A stretch of DNA of 64,000 nt from Roseomonas mucosa ATCC BAA-692 (GCF_000622225.1 NZ_JHWD01000002.1:124001-188000), one strand, 5' to 3'. Shown: positions 30,462 to 39,415, counted from the first letter of the stretch. Made by a program: numbers and translations. The notes: generated by a model from the letters alone, not told the origin.

Positions 30462-31378
30462 CCCCGCCCGCCCCGCTCCGCCTCGCGCTGCTGCAATACC
30501 CGGTGGAGCGCCCGCGCGACGTGGCGGCCTTCGCGGCGAAGCTCGACACCTGGCTGGCCCGCATCGCCGGGCAGGCCGACCTCGCCGTCCTGCCGGAATA
30601 CGCCGCCGTGGAACTCGGCGCCGCTCTTTCCGGCAATGCATGGGCCGGCAGCACGGGCGACGGCCTCGCCGTGGACGAGGCCGGCGAGCTGCGTGCCATG
30701 ACCGATGCCGCCCCCGCCATCCTGGCGGCCATGCAGGAGGCTGCCCGCCGCGCCGGGCTCTGGCTGCTCCCCGGCACCCTGCCCATGCGCGGCCCGGACG
30801 GGCTGGTGCGCAACCGCGCCCCGCTGATCGACCCGGAAGGCCGCCTCGCCTTCCAGGACAAGCGCTTCATGACCCGCTTCGAGGCCGAGCGCTGGATCGT
30901 CTCCCCTGGTGCCGCGCCGCAGGTCTTCGACACGCCCTGGGGCCGGATCGGCATCTCCATCTGCTACGACGTGGAGTTCCCGGCCCATGTCCGCGCCCAG
31001 GTCGAGGCCGGGGCTTGGCTGGTCCTCGCCCCCTCCTGCACGGACACGATGCACGGCTTCAACCGCGTGCGCTTCTCCGCCGCCGCCCGGGCGCTGGAAA
31101 GCCAGTGCTACGTCGCCGTCACCCCCACCGTGGGCCTTGCCCCCTGGTCGGCGGCGCTGGACGTGAACCGGGGCTTCGCGGCGGTCTTCGGCCCGGTCGA
31201 TCGCGGCTTCCCGGAGGATGGCGTCCTGGCCCGCGGCGCGCTGGACGAGCCCGGCTGGGTGCTGGCCACGCTCGATCCCGCCCGGATCGAGGCGGTGCGG
31301 GCCGATGGCGGGGTGCGCAACCACCGCGACTGGCCCGCCGCCCCCTTCCCCATTCCATTGCCGGGACGCTTCGCATGA
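30458..31378 (+). CDS. Carbon-nitrogen hydrolase (nitrilase superfamily)
   Basis: This 306-residue enzyme hydrolyses an amide or nitrile-like bond. The catalytic triad is visible: glutamate in AVLPEYAA (near 46), lysine in FQDKRFM (near 133) and cysteine in ISICYDVEFP (near 169). The branch resembles the amidohydrolases found with GNAT acetyltransferases. It overlaps the GNAT stop by four bases upstream and the lpxB start by four bases downstream, so all three are translated as a block. Confidence 0.92.
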   Translation: MTPPAPLRLALLQYPVERPRDVAAFAAKLDTWLARIAGQADLAVLPEYAAVELGAALSGNAWAGSTGDGLAVDEAGELRAMTDAAPAILAAMQEAARRAGLWLLPGTLPMRGPDGLVRNRAPLIDPEGRLAFQDKRFMTRFEAERWIVSPGAAPQVFDTPWGRIGISICYDVEFPAHVRAQVEAGAWLVLAPSCTDTMHGFNRVRFSAAARALESQCYVAVTPTVGLAPWSAALDVNRGFAAVFGPVDRGFPEDGVLARGALDEPGWVLATLDPARIEAVRADGGVRNHRDWPAAPFPIPLPGRFA

Positions 31379-32604
31379 CGGAGGCGCCGCTGGTCTATCT
31401 GGTCGCCGGGGAAGCCTCCGGCGACGTGCTCGGCGCCCGGCTGATCGCCGCGCTGCGTGCGATGCGCCCCGATCTCCGCTTCGCCGGAGTGGGCGGGGAG
31501 CGCATGGCGGAACAGGGGGTCCAGAGCCTCTTCCCCATGCGGGAACTCGCCCTGATGGGACTGCTGGAGGTGCTGCCGAACCTCCGCCGCCTCGCCCGGC
31601 GGCTGGACGAGACGGTGGCTGACATCACTGCCTGCCGCCCGGCTGTGCTGGTGACCATCGACGCGCCCAGCTTCGCCCTGCGCGTCGCGGCCCGGGTGCG
31701 CCCCACTGGCCTGTCGGTGGTGCACTACGTCGCCCCGCAGGTCTGGGCCTGGAAGCCTTGGCGCGTGAAGAAGATCGCCCGGCAGGTGGACCGCATCCTG
31801 GCCCTGCTGCCCTTCGAGGCGCCCTTCTTCGAGAAGGCAGGCATCCCCGTCAGCTTCGTCGGCCATCCGGTGCTGGAAAGCGGCGCCGACCGGGGCGACG
31901 CCGCCTGCTTCCGTGCCCGCCACGGCCTGTCGCCGGAGGAGCGCGTGGTGCTGGTCATGCCCGGCAGCCGCCGCACCGAGGTCGCCCGCCTCCTGCCCAT
32001 CTTCGGCGAGGCTCTGCGCCGGACCGAGGCACGGGTGCCCGGCCTGCGCCCCGTGGTGCCGCTGGCCGGGCCGGTGGAGGAGGCCGTCCGCGCCGGCACC
32101 GCCTCCTGGTCCCCCGCCCCGATCCTGGTGCGCGACGTGGCGGAGAAATACGACGCCTTCGCCGCCGCGCGGGAAAGCGGCGGGGTGGGGCTGATCAAGT
32201 CCGGCACCTCCTCGCTGGAGGTGGCACTCGCCCGGGTGCCGATGGCCGTGGCCTATCGCGTGAACCCGGTCACGGCGGAAATCGTCCGTCGCATCATCAA
32301 GGTGCGCTTCGCCAGCATCGTGAACCTGCTGGCCGACGCCGAGGTGATCCCGGAATACATCCAGGAGAACTGCACGCCGGAGAAGCTGTCCGCCGAGCTG
32401 GTCCGGCTCCTCGCCGAACCCGGCGCCCGGCAGGGGCAGGAGGAAGGCTTCGCCCGCCTGCTGGAACAGCTCCGCCCCGGCCCGGGCCTGCTGCCCAGCC
32501 AGGCCGCCGCCCGGGCGGTGCTGGCGGAAATCGCGGCCCGGGCGCCATCATCCCTCCCGCCGCCCGCCGAATCGGAGCCCTCCCTCCCGGCCGCCGGCGC
32601 CTGA
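31375..32604 (+). CDS. lpxB: Lipid-A-disaccharide synthase
   Basis: LpxB condenses UDP-2,3-diacylglucosamine with lipid X to give the lipid A disaccharide on the inner face of the membrane. It has 409 residues. The N-terminus LVAGEASGDVLGARLI and the motifs VHYVAPQVWAWKPWR, VGHPVLES, MPGSRRTEV and IKSGTSSLEVALARVPMAV are all characteristic. The C-terminal tail (about 25 residues, Pro/Ser-rich) is longer than usual. It is separated from the usual lpxD-fabZ-lpxA group and follows GNAT and nitrilase genes. Confidence 0.96.
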   Translation: MTEAPLVYLVAGEASGDVLGARLIAALRAMRPDLRFAGVGGERMAEQGVQSLFPMRELALMGLLEVLPNLRRLARRLDETVADITACRPAVLVTIDAPSFALRVAARVRPTGLSVVHYVAPQVWAWKPWRVKKIARQVDRILALLPFEAPFFEKAGIPVSFVGHPVLESGADRGDAACFRARHGLSPEERVVLVMPGSRRTEVARLLPIFGEALRRTEARVPGLRPVVPLAGPVEEAVRAGTASWSPAPILVRDVAEKYDAFAAARESGGVGLIKSGTSSLEVALARVPMAVAYRVNPVTAEIVRRIIKVRFASIVNLLADAEVIPEYIQENCTPEKLSAELVRLLAEPGARQGQEEGFARLLEQLRPGPGLLPSQAAARAVLAEIAARAPSSLPPPAESEPSLPAAGA

Positions 32605-32626
32605 GCCGGAGGGCCCCGCCCGCACC

Positions 32627-33277
32627 ATGCTGATCCCGTCGCTGCGCTTCGCCACGAGAAGCCTGCGCCTTCGCCCCGGCCTCTCCCTGGGCCTGCTGGT
32701 CGGGCTGGGCTGCTGGGGCGCCCTGGCCCGCTTCACCCCGCTGCGCCATTCCGCCGCCCTGCTCATCGGCTGGAACGCGGCGATGCTGGTCTATCTCCTG
32801 ATGCTGCTCCATGGCGCCCTGACCGCCGATCCGAGGCTGGCCAAGAAACGCGCCGAGGCCCTGGACGAGACGCGCTGGGGCGTGCTGGGCGGCACGGTGA
32901 CGGCGGTGCTGGTGTCCCTGATCGGAGTGGCGCTCGACATGGCCGGGGCCAAGGGGGATTCGCCCTGGACCTCCGCCCTCGCCATGGCCACGGTCCTGCT
33001 GTCCTGGGTCTTCGTGCAGGTACTCTTCGCGACGCACTACATGCACGAGGCAGCGCTGCGCGGCGGCATCGAGTTCCCCGGCGGCGAGAAGCATCCGGAC
33101 CTGCTGGAATTCCTCTATTTCTCCTTCACCGTGGGCATGACCGCCCAGGTCTCGGACGTCACCACCTCCTCTCCCGGGATGCGGCGGCTGGTGCTGCTGC
33201 ACGGCATCCTGTCCTTCATCTTCAATGCCGCCGTCATCGCCGGGACGGTCAATATCGCGGCCGGACTCGCAGGTTGA
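32627..33277 (+). CDS. DUF1345 family membrane protein
   Basis: This is a 216-residue inner-membrane protein with about five predicted helices (for example residues 18-36, 43-62, 84-104, 114-136 and 185-212). The DUF1345-type stretch FLYFSFTVGMTAQVSDV is near residues 164-180 and THYMHEAALR precedes it. The segment resembles the pore region of ion channels, but no function is established for the family. It follows lpxB by 22 bp and may share its transcript. Confidence 0.88.
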   Translation: MLIPSLRFATRSLRLRPGLSLGLLVGLGCWGALARFTPLRHSAALLIGWNAAMLVYLLMLLHGALTADPRLAKKRAEALDETRWGVLGGTVTAVLVSLIGVALDMAGAKGDSPWTSALAMATVLLSWVFVQVLFATHYMHEAALRGGIEFPGGEKHPDLLEFLYFSFTVGMTAQVSDVTTSSPGMRRLVLLHGILSFIFNAAVIAGTVNIAAGLAG

Positions 33278-33290
33278 CGCTGAACACGCA

Positions 33291-33302
33291 TTGACATGTC
33301 AA
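33291..33302. promoter_or_regulatory. Palindrome overlapping a perfect -35 box
   Basis: The 12-bp perfect palindrome TTGACATGTCAA contains the consensus -35 hexamer TTGACA. A -10 hexamer 17 bases downstream is weak (AATCTG). The gene start is 43 bp beyond the palindrome. A repressor or activator could bind here and control the SRPBCC gene; binding is inferred. Confidence 0.45.
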
Positions 33303-33344
33303 GACCCTGTCAGAATCTGTGGCATGGGAGGAAAAGGAGACACC

Positions 33345-33767
33345 ATGTTGGAGGCCCAGACGCTCAGCATCAGCGTCGCGCGCAACTGGCGGTCGCTCTA
33401 CGAGGCGCTCTGGCATCCAGAGAGCTTTCCGCTCTGGGCCACCGGACTCAGCGCCTCCTCGTTGGAACCGGATGGCGATGCCTGGGAAGCCCTGGGCTCC
33501 GAAGGCCCAATCCGGATCCGCTTCACCGGTCACAATGCCTTCGGCGTCATGGACCACTGGGTGGAGCTCCAGGACGGAAAGATGGTCCATGTACCAATGC
33601 GAGTCGTCGCCAATGGCGAAGGTGCCGAGGTGATGCTCACCCTCTACCGCCAGCCTGGCATGTCAGAGGAAGCCTTCCGGCACGACCAGGACTGGGTGCG
33701 ACGTGACCTGCAGCGCCTGCGCGAACGCTTCAGTTCAGTTCCTTTTTCGCCGGATCCATCGAGCTGA
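33345..33767 (+). CDS. Second SRPBCC-family protein
   Basis: This 140-residue protein has the START/SRPBCC pattern: an N-terminal strand with ARNWRSLYEALWHPESFPLW, a central YxxH-like region and a C-terminal helix WVRRDLQRLRERFSS. It resembles polyketide cyclase or ligand-binding members. ATG 33345 is preceded by AAGGAG five bases upstream. The ligand is unknown. It is preceded by a palindromic promoter-like site. Confidence 0.82.
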   Translation: MLEAQTLSISVARNWRSLYEALWHPESFPLWATGLSASSLEPDGDAWEALGSEGPIRIRFTGHNAFGVMDHWVELQDGKMVHVPMRVVANGEGAEVMLTLYRQPGMSEEAFRHDQDWVRRDLQRLRERFSSVPFSPDPSS

Positions 33768-34070
33768 TCTTCATACAGCCGTTACCGACACGGCTATGTC
33801 GTGTCAGGCTCGGTGACGGTCCCACAAAATACACTCAGCAATAGCTTGGGCCATCATGCTTTCGGAATGGGTCCTTGTTAGGTGGAAAAAACGGGACCGT
33901 CCCCTCCTCAGGGGAAAGAAAATCGGTTGCATATTCCAATCCGGGTTCCTGGCGGCGCTTTGTCTTGAACGAACCCAGGAATACAGAATTTTCAGGAATT
34001 CTCGGATAGCAACTGGACCAAGTAAGCCTTTTACTTTCCCCGGCAGCCAAATCACACAGACGAACGGGTT
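33768..34070. other. AT-richer island without a recognisable gene
   Basis: By hand count 33841-34020 is about 50% GC against about 70% in the flanks. Open frames on the minus strand here (for example ending 33835) do not resemble known proteins, and their codon use looks random. I found no terminal inverted repeats, target duplications or transposase motifs. It may be acquired DNA or the decayed part of the adjacent permease gene. Confidence 0.6.
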
Positions 34071-34400
34071 TACCCCGCCTCGCCGTTGCCCCCAACATCA
34101 GCAGGTTCGTCACCAGCGCCGTGGACCAGGGGGTGCCGTCGGAAAGCCAGCCCACCGCCGCGTTCCCCAGCGCCGCCAGTCCGATTGCGTTCCCCGGTGG
34201 GCGCCGAGGCGGCCCCGGCCTTGTGCGGAGGCCGCCATGGCACCGGTCATGAAACTGGCCGCACCAGTCCGGACACGGTCGCGATCACCGTGCCGGCGTG
34301 GAACAGCCGGTCATCGCCGAGGCGCAGCCCCAAACCGGCTGTTCAGCATGTTGGCGTTCATCATCCCGGCAATGTTGAGACCGAAGAGAAAGCCGGGACC
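34071..34400 (-). pseudogene. Remnant of a Bcr/CflA-type MFS drug exporter
   Basis: In three frames on the minus strand I can read pieces of one MFS protein in order: GGPGFLFGLNIAGMMNANML near 34400-34340, then DDRLFHAGTVIATVSGLV near 34320-34265, then NAIGLAALGNAAVGWLSDGT near 34190-34130 followed by PWSTALVTNLLMLGA. These match the last four helices of Bcr/CflA-family exporters, including the LGNA-VGWLxDGTP loop. At least two frameshifts separate them and no start is left; the first two-thirds of the gene is missing. The remnant starts only six bases past the oxidoreductase stop. Confidence 0.75.
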
Positions 34401-34405
34401 TCCAC

Positions 34406-35377
34406 TCAGACTCCGGCGGCGAGACGCGAGGCGGCCAGCGCCTCCTCCACCCGCAGCGCGGCATCCAGCGCCGCACGCCCGGCCGCGCCATCCACCCGCA
34501 CCGGCGCGCCATCCAGGCAGGCCGCCACGAAGCCCGCATGTTCGGCCTCCAGGCTGTCGCGGTCCTGCCAGGAGGACTGTTCCGCGCCGAAGCCCGGAAG
34601 CTGCTCCAGCGCCGCGCCCTCGCCCTTGCGCACCACGTGCATGGTGCGGGCCAGGAAATCCATCTGCAGATAGCCCTCGGTGCCGAAGAGGCGCAGCCGC
34701 CGCTCCATCTTCAGGCTGACCCGGCTCGCCGTCAGCGTCGCCACCCCGCCATTGCCGAAGCGCAGCCGGGCATTGGCGATGTCCGTCTGCGCCGAGGCGA
34801 TCGGCCCGCCCACCGCATCGACGCCGACCAATGGCGCGCCGAACAGCGCGAAGGCCAGGTCGATGTCGTGCACCATCAGGTCCAGCACCACCGGCACATC
34901 CAGTGAGCGGGGGCGGAAGGGTGCGATCCGCACGGCCTCCATGTAGAGCGGCCGCCCGATCCGGGCCGCGACCCCGCCCTCCCCGCCCATCAGCGCGGCG
35001 AAGCCGGCCGAGAAGCGCTCCAGATGCCCGACCTGCAGCACGAGCCCCTTCGCCGCCGCCAGGGCGATCAGCTCGTCCGCCTCGGCCAGCGTCGCGGCAA
35101 TGGGCTTCTCCACCAGCACATGCCGCCCGGCCTCCAGTGCCTGCCACGCCAGCCCGTGGTGGAAGGCGGTCGGCGTCGCCACGATCACCGCATCGGCCCG
35201 CGCGATCACCTCGGCGGCGGGCAGCGCCGGCACCCCCACCTCCCCGGCCACGGTGGCGGCGCGCTCCGGGTCATGGTCGTGCAGCCCCACCAGCTCCACC
35301 CGTGGGCCCGCGGCCGCCTTCAGCACGTGGAACCGTCCGAAATGCCCTGCTCCGAGCACGCCCAGCTTCAGCCGCAT
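34406..35377 (-). CDS. Gfo/Idh/MocA family oxidoreductase
   Basis: This is a predicted NAD(P)-dependent sugar or inositol-type oxidoreductase, 323 residues. The Rossmann motif GVLGAGHFGRFH is at residues 6-17 and the conserved EKP of the family is in HVLVEKPIAAT near residue 96. The C-terminal alpha/beta domain contains VVLDLMVHDIDLAF, with the conserved D-x-x-x-H pattern. ATG 35377 has GGAGAAG upstream. It is monocistronic and divergent from secD. The substrate cannot be named. Confidence 0.9.
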   Translation of the reverse strand: MRLKLGVLGAGHFGRFHVLKAAAGPRVELVGLHDHDPERAATVAGEVGVPALPAAEVIARADAVIVATPTAFHHGLAWQALEAGRHVLVEKPIAATLAEADELIALAAAKGLVLQVGHLERFSAGFAALMGGEGGVAARIGRPLYMEAVRIAPFRPRSLDVPVVLDLMVHDIDLAFALFGAPLVGVDAVGGPIASAQTDIANARLRFGNGGVATLTASRVSLKMERRLRLFGTEGYLQMDFLARTMHVVRKGEGAALEQLPGFGAEQSSWQDRDSLEAEHAGFVAACLDGAPVRVDGAAGRAALDAALRVEEALAASRLAAGV

Positions 35378-35636
35378 CCGTCTTCTCCGGCACCGATCGC
35401 GTGCATCACCCATGCACTCCGCCGCCGGCTCTAGATCATCCGGGCGCCGGGTTGAAGCGCGCAAGGCCCCCGGGAGGCGGTGGCCAGCGGAGAGGACGGG
35501 CGGGAAAGCGGGCGGGAAAACCACGCCCGGGGCGGCGCGGCATCCCTGTCACCATCCGCATCACGCCAGCGTCTTGCATGAAACCGGCGCAAACTTCATG
35601 TTCCGCCCCCTCAACCAGGGGCTGATCTCAAGGACC

Positions 35637-37220
35637 ATGTTGTACTTCGCGCGATGGAAGGTCGCCGCGATCCTCGGTGTCATCGCGCTCGGCATCCTGC
35701 TCTGCCTTCCCAACTTCCTCCCCAGCTCCGCCCTGCCCTCCTGGGCGCAGCGGCAGATCTCCCTCGGCCTCGACCTGCGCGGCGGTTCCTACCTGCTGCT
35801 GGAGGTGGACCTGAACCGCGTGGCGCATGACCGGCTGGAGGCCATCGCCGACGGCGCCCGCACCCAGCTGCGGCAGGCCAATATCGGCTACACCGCCATC
35901 GCGACGGACGAGCCGAACCGCCGCGTGACCGTGCGCCTGCGCGACCCGGCCCAGGCCGACACGGCGGCGGCCCAGCTTCGCGACCTGGCGAACCCGGTCA
36001 CCGCCTCCACCGGCGCCACCAGCCCGGACATCGAGGTCGCCGCCACCGGTGACGGCGCACTGAACGTGACCGTCACCCAGGCCGGGCTCCAGGCCCGGGC
36101 CAGCGGCGCGGTGGACCAGTCGGTCGAGATCGTCCGCCGCCGCGTGGACGAAACCGGCGTGGCCGAGGCCCTTGTCGCCCGCCAGGGCCAGGACCGCGTG
36201 CTGGTGCAGCTCCCCGGCGTGGACGATCCGAACCGGATCAAACAGCTCCTCGGCCGCACCGCCAAGATGACCTTCCACCTGCTGGACGAGAACGCGAACC
36301 CGCAGGCCACCGTGCCGCCGCCCGGCACCATGTTCCTGACCGGGGAGCGCGACGGCCAGCGCTATGCCGTGCGCCGGCAGGTGGCGGTGGACGGCGCCAA
36401 CCTGTCCGACGCCCGCGCCTCGCAGGACCCGCAGACGCGCGAATGGGTGGTGAGCTTCACCTTCGATTCGGTCGGCTCCCGCCGCTTCGCCGACATCACC
36501 CGCGCCAATGTCGGCCGCCCCTTCGCCATCGTGCTGGACGACAAGGTGCTGACCGCCCCGGTGATCCGCGAGCCCATCACGGGCGGGCGCGGTCAGATCA
36601 GCGGCTCCTTCAACGCCCAGTCGGCCAGCGACCTCGCCGCCCTCCTGCGCGCCGGCGCCCTGCCTGCGCCGCTGACGGTGGTGGAGGAGCGCACGGTCGG
36701 CCCCGAGCTCGGCGCCGACGCCATCCGCGCCGGGCTGATCGCGCTCGGCACCGGCACGCTCTTCGTGCTGCTCTACATGGGCACCGCCTACGGGCTCTTC
36801 GGCTGGTTCGCCAACCTCGCCCTGCTGGTGAACCTCGTGCTCACCGGCGCCGCGCTTTCGCTGCTCGGCGCCACGCTCACCCTGCCCGGAATCGCCGGCG
36901 TCGTGCTCACCCTCGGCACGGCGGTGGATGCCAACATCCTGATCAACGAGCGCATCCGCGAGGAGGTGCAGGCCGGGCGCGCGCCCGCCTCCGCGCTGGA
37001 GGCAGGCTTCAGCAAGGCCTATGGCACCATCCTGGACAGCAACGTCACCAACCTGCTGGCCATGGCCGCGCTCTACCTCTTCGGCTCCGGCCCGGTGAAG
37101 GGCTTCGCGGTGACCGTGGCGCTGGGCACCGTCGTGCACCTCTTCACCGCCACCACGCTGGTCCGCCTGATGATCTCGTACTGGTTCCGCTCGCGCCGGC
37201 CGCGCAGCCTGCCGGTCTGA
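35637..37220 (+). CDS. secD: Protein translocase subunit SecD
   Basis: SecD is a membrane protein of the RND superfamily that, with SecF, uses the proton gradient to pull exported proteins from the SecYEG channel. It has 527 residues. A first helix (about residues 9-28) is followed by LGLDLRGGSYLLLEV, the large periplasmic P1 domain, and then the six-helix block with FNAQSASDLAALLRAGALPA and GTAVDANILINERIREE, the D-x-N motif important for coupling. ATG 35637 (MLYFARWK) fits the family; an in-frame ATG at 35598 has no support. It is 12 bases upstream of secF. Confidence 0.96.
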   Translation: MLYFARWKVAAILGVIALGILLCLPNFLPSSALPSWAQRQISLGLDLRGGSYLLLEVDLNRVAHDRLEAIADGARTQLRQANIGYTAIATDEPNRRVTVRLRDPAQADTAAAQLRDLANPVTASTGATSPDIEVAATGDGALNVTVTQAGLQARASGAVDQSVEIVRRRVDETGVAEALVARQGQDRVLVQLPGVDDPNRIKQLLGRTAKMTFHLLDENANPQATVPPPGTMFLTGERDGQRYAVRRQVAVDGANLSDARASQDPQTREWVVSFTFDSVGSRRFADITRANVGRPFAIVLDDKVLTAPVIREPITGGRGQISGSFNAQSASDLAALLRAGALPAPLTVVEERTVGPELGADAIRAGLIALGTGTLFVLLYMGTAYGLFGWFANLALLVNLVLTGAALSLLGATLTLPGIAGVVLTLGTAVDANILINERIREEVQAGRAPASALEAGFSKAYGTILDSNVTNLLAMAALYLFGSGPVKGFAVTVALGTVVHLFTATTLVRLMISYWFRSRRPRSLPV

Positions 37221-37232
37221 AGGGGGCAAACC

Positions 37233-38267
37233 ATGCTTCGACTCCTGACCCATCCCCTCTTCCGCGTCGTCCCGGACGGCACGCGCATCCCCTTCATGCG
37301 CGGCCGCTACATGGGCATCCTGGTCTCGGCGATCCTGTCGCTGGCCTCGGTGGTGCTCGCCTTCCATCCGGGGCTGGAGAAGGGCATCGACTTCAAGGGC
37401 GGCATCCTCATGGAGGTGCGCACCCCGGGGCCCGCCGACCTGGCCCGCACCCGCTCCGCGCTCGACGCACTGGGCGTGGGCGAGGCTGGCGTGCAGGAAT
37501 TCGGCAGCCCCGACAGCGTGCTGATCCGCCTGCCCGTGCAGGGCGACGAGGCGGCGACGCAGCAGGTCGTCAACCGCGTGCGCGGCGCGCTGGACCAGGT
37601 CGCCCCCGGCAGCCGCATCCTGCGTACCGACGCCGTGGGCAACCGCGTCTCGGACGAGCTGTTCCGCAACGGGCTCTACGCCCTCGGCTTCTCGCTGCTG
37701 GCGATGCTGGTCTACATCTGGGTCCGCTTCGAATGGCAGTTCGCCGTGGGCGCGGTGACGACGCTGATCCTCGACACCACCAAGGCGGTGGGCTTCCTGG
37801 CCGTCACGCAGATCGAGTTCAACCTGACCACCGTCGCCGCGATCCTGACGATCATCGGCTTCGGCGTGAACGACAAGGTCGTGGTCTATGACCGCGTCCG
37901 CGAGAACCTGCGCAAGTTCAAGACCACGCCGTTGCGGGAGGTGATCGACCTGTCGATCAACCAGACGCTGAACCGCACCGTCGGCACCTCGGTCACGCTG
38001 CTGCTGTCCGCCCTGCCACTGGCCATCTTCGGCGGCGACACCCTGTCCGGCTTCGCCTGGACGGTGATCTTCGGCATCGTGGTGGCGACCTCCTCCTCCA
38101 TCTTCATCGCGGCGCCGCTGCTGCTCTTCCTGGGCGAACACCGGCTGCGCCGTGGCGAGGCGCGCCCCGCAGCGCCTTCGGCAACCGGCATGAAGACTCC
38201 GGCGAAGCCCTCGCAGAAACCTGCCCAGACACCCGCAAAGAAGCCGGAGGCCCAGCCGCAACGATGA
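37233..38267 (+). CDS. secF: Protein translocase subunit SecF
   Basis: SecF is the smaller partner of SecD in the SecDF complex. It has 344 residues. The first helix is followed by GIDFKGGILMEV (the family motif), then six helices with YIWVRFEWQFAVGAV, GFGVNDKVVVYDRVREN (containing the conserved D of helix 4) and LPLAIFGGDTLSGFAW. The last 35 residues are a Pro/Lys-rich cytoplasmic tail. ATG 37233 has AGGGGG upstream. Confidence 0.96.
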   Translation: MLRLLTHPLFRVVPDGTRIPFMRGRYMGILVSAILSLASVVLAFHPGLEKGIDFKGGILMEVRTPGPADLARTRSALDALGVGEAGVQEFGSPDSVLIRLPVQGDEAATQQVVNRVRGALDQVAPGSRILRTDAVGNRVSDELFRNGLYALGFSLLAMLVYIWVRFEWQFAVGAVTTLILDTTKAVGFLAVTQIEFNLTTVAAILTIIGFGVNDKVVVYDRVRENLRKFKTTPLREVIDLSINQTLNRTVGTSVTLLLSALPLAIFGGDTLSGFAWTVIFGIVVATSSSIFIAAPLLLFLGEHRLRRGEARPAAPSATGMKTPAKPSQKPAQTPAKKPEAQPQR

Positions 38268-38313
38268 CGGCGGGCCGATGGGGCCGGGCCGAGGAGATGC
38301 CGGCCGGAGCCCT

Positions 38314-39264
38314 GTGGAGACCCGGCCCGTGGCTTCGCCGGTGAGGCCAGCGGCGGCACCGGGCAGGCGCCTGTTGCTGAGCCTGGCGGCGGGGCTGGCG
38401 GCGCCTTTCCCGGCGCGGGCCCATCCCGCCGGGGCCGCGGGGGAGGTCACCCTGCTGACCGGAGGGGCGGAGGGCGGGCCGAGCGACCTCTGGCTCCGGG
38501 CCTTCGCCCCCTTTCTGGAACGCCACCTGCCGCGCTACGCCGTTTCCGTGGTGAACCGCCCGGATGCCACCCGCGCGCAACTGCTCGCCGGCATCGCCGC
38601 CGCCCCCGTCAATGGCCGCAGCCTGGGCTATGCGGTCACGCCCGACATCTTCGTGGAACCCGGAAAGGGCCGCGCCCCGGGCCTGCTCAGGCGGCTGCGC
38701 CTCCTCGGCGCGGTGGCGGAGGATCCCCTCGCGCTCGTCGCGCCGCCGGAAACGAGCCTTGCCGGCCTGCAACGTGAGCGGGAGCCGCAAACCCTGGCTC
38801 TGCCACCGGAGGGTTCCACCGCCGCCCTTGCCGCGCCAATGCTGCAGGAACACCTGCCGCTGGTGCCGCTGCACTTCCCCTCCGCCGCCGCCGCCCGGCA
38901 AGCGACCCTCTCAGGCAATGTCTCTGCCGCTCTGGTCCGGCTCTCCGATGCCATCGCCGCGTTGCAGGAAGGCCGGCTCACGGTGCTGGGGCTGGCCCTG
39001 GCGGAGCGCTGCGCCCTTCTGCCGGAAACACCCATCCTGAGTGAGCGGGGCATTCCCCTGGTGGCCTCCGCCCGGCGCGGCTTCGTGCTGCCCGCCGGTA
39101 CGCCAGATGCCCTGGCCATTCCGTTGGCCACGGCGCTGGCCAAGGTGGTGGCGGACCCGGAATACGTGGCGCAGTCGAATGCCGCGGGCATACTTCCCGC
39201 CTTTCTGAGTGAGGCCGACTGGACACGGCTGGTCCGTCGGCAACTGGCGTCGCTGAAGCTGTAG
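38314..39264 (+). CDS. Tripartite tricarboxylate transporter (TctC/Bug-like) substrate-binding protein
   Basis: This is a predicted periplasmic binding protein of about 316 residues. A Tat/Sec-type signal (PGRRLLLSLAAGLAAPFPARA) precedes the mature part. The mature region follows the Bug fold: VTLLTGGAEGGPSDLWLRAF near the ligand site, SVVNRPDATRAQL, and a last helical part DALAIPLATALAKVVADPEY. GTG 38314 has GGAG four to five bases upstream; an ATG at 38278 would add 12 residues. No tctA or tctB genes are nearby, so its transport partner is unknown. Confidence 0.82.
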   Translation: METRPVASPVRPAAAPGRRLLLSLAAGLAAPFPARAHPAGAAGEVTLLTGGAEGGPSDLWLRAFAPFLERHLPRYAVSVVNRPDATRAQLLAGIAAAPVNGRSLGYAVTPDIFVEPGKGRAPGLLRRLRLLGAVAEDPLALVAPPETSLAGLQREREPQTLALPPEGSTAALAAPMLQEHLPLVPLHFPSAAAARQATLSGNVSAALVRLSDAIAALQEGRLTVLGLALAERCALLPETPILSERGIPLVASARRGFVLPAGTPDALAIPLATALAKVVADPEYVAQSNAAGILPAFLSEADWTRLVRRQLASLKL

Positions 39265-39415
39265 TTCCCTTCGGGAGCTTACGGAAAGCATGAAGATTTC
39301 CGCAATGTTCACACTTCTGTATTGTCTATTTTTTGATACTAAGGTAACTTCTTTCCCCGTGACCAGTTCATGCCCATATGCTGCCGATCAACGGGAGGAA
39401 CGCTTTGCGGGGCCC
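39265..39415 (+). promoter_or_regulatory. AT-rich promoter region of the EAL-domain gene
   Basis: The 151 bp before the EAL gene are clearly AT-rich, with a six-T run at 39329-39334. A hairpin cggaaa/tttccg (39282-39302) lies 18 bp after the previous stop. A possible promoter is TTGTCT (39322-39327), 17 bases, TAACTT (39345-39350), which scores only 4/6 and 3/6 to consensus. A GGGAGGAA at 39391-39398 could serve as ribosome site only if an unusual start is used. Confidence 0.4.

Noticed and set aside
33835-34155. Small gene on the minus strand, 106 codons.
   Set aside because: Only its first part resembles the MFS remnant; the rest lies in the low-GC island and has no coding character.
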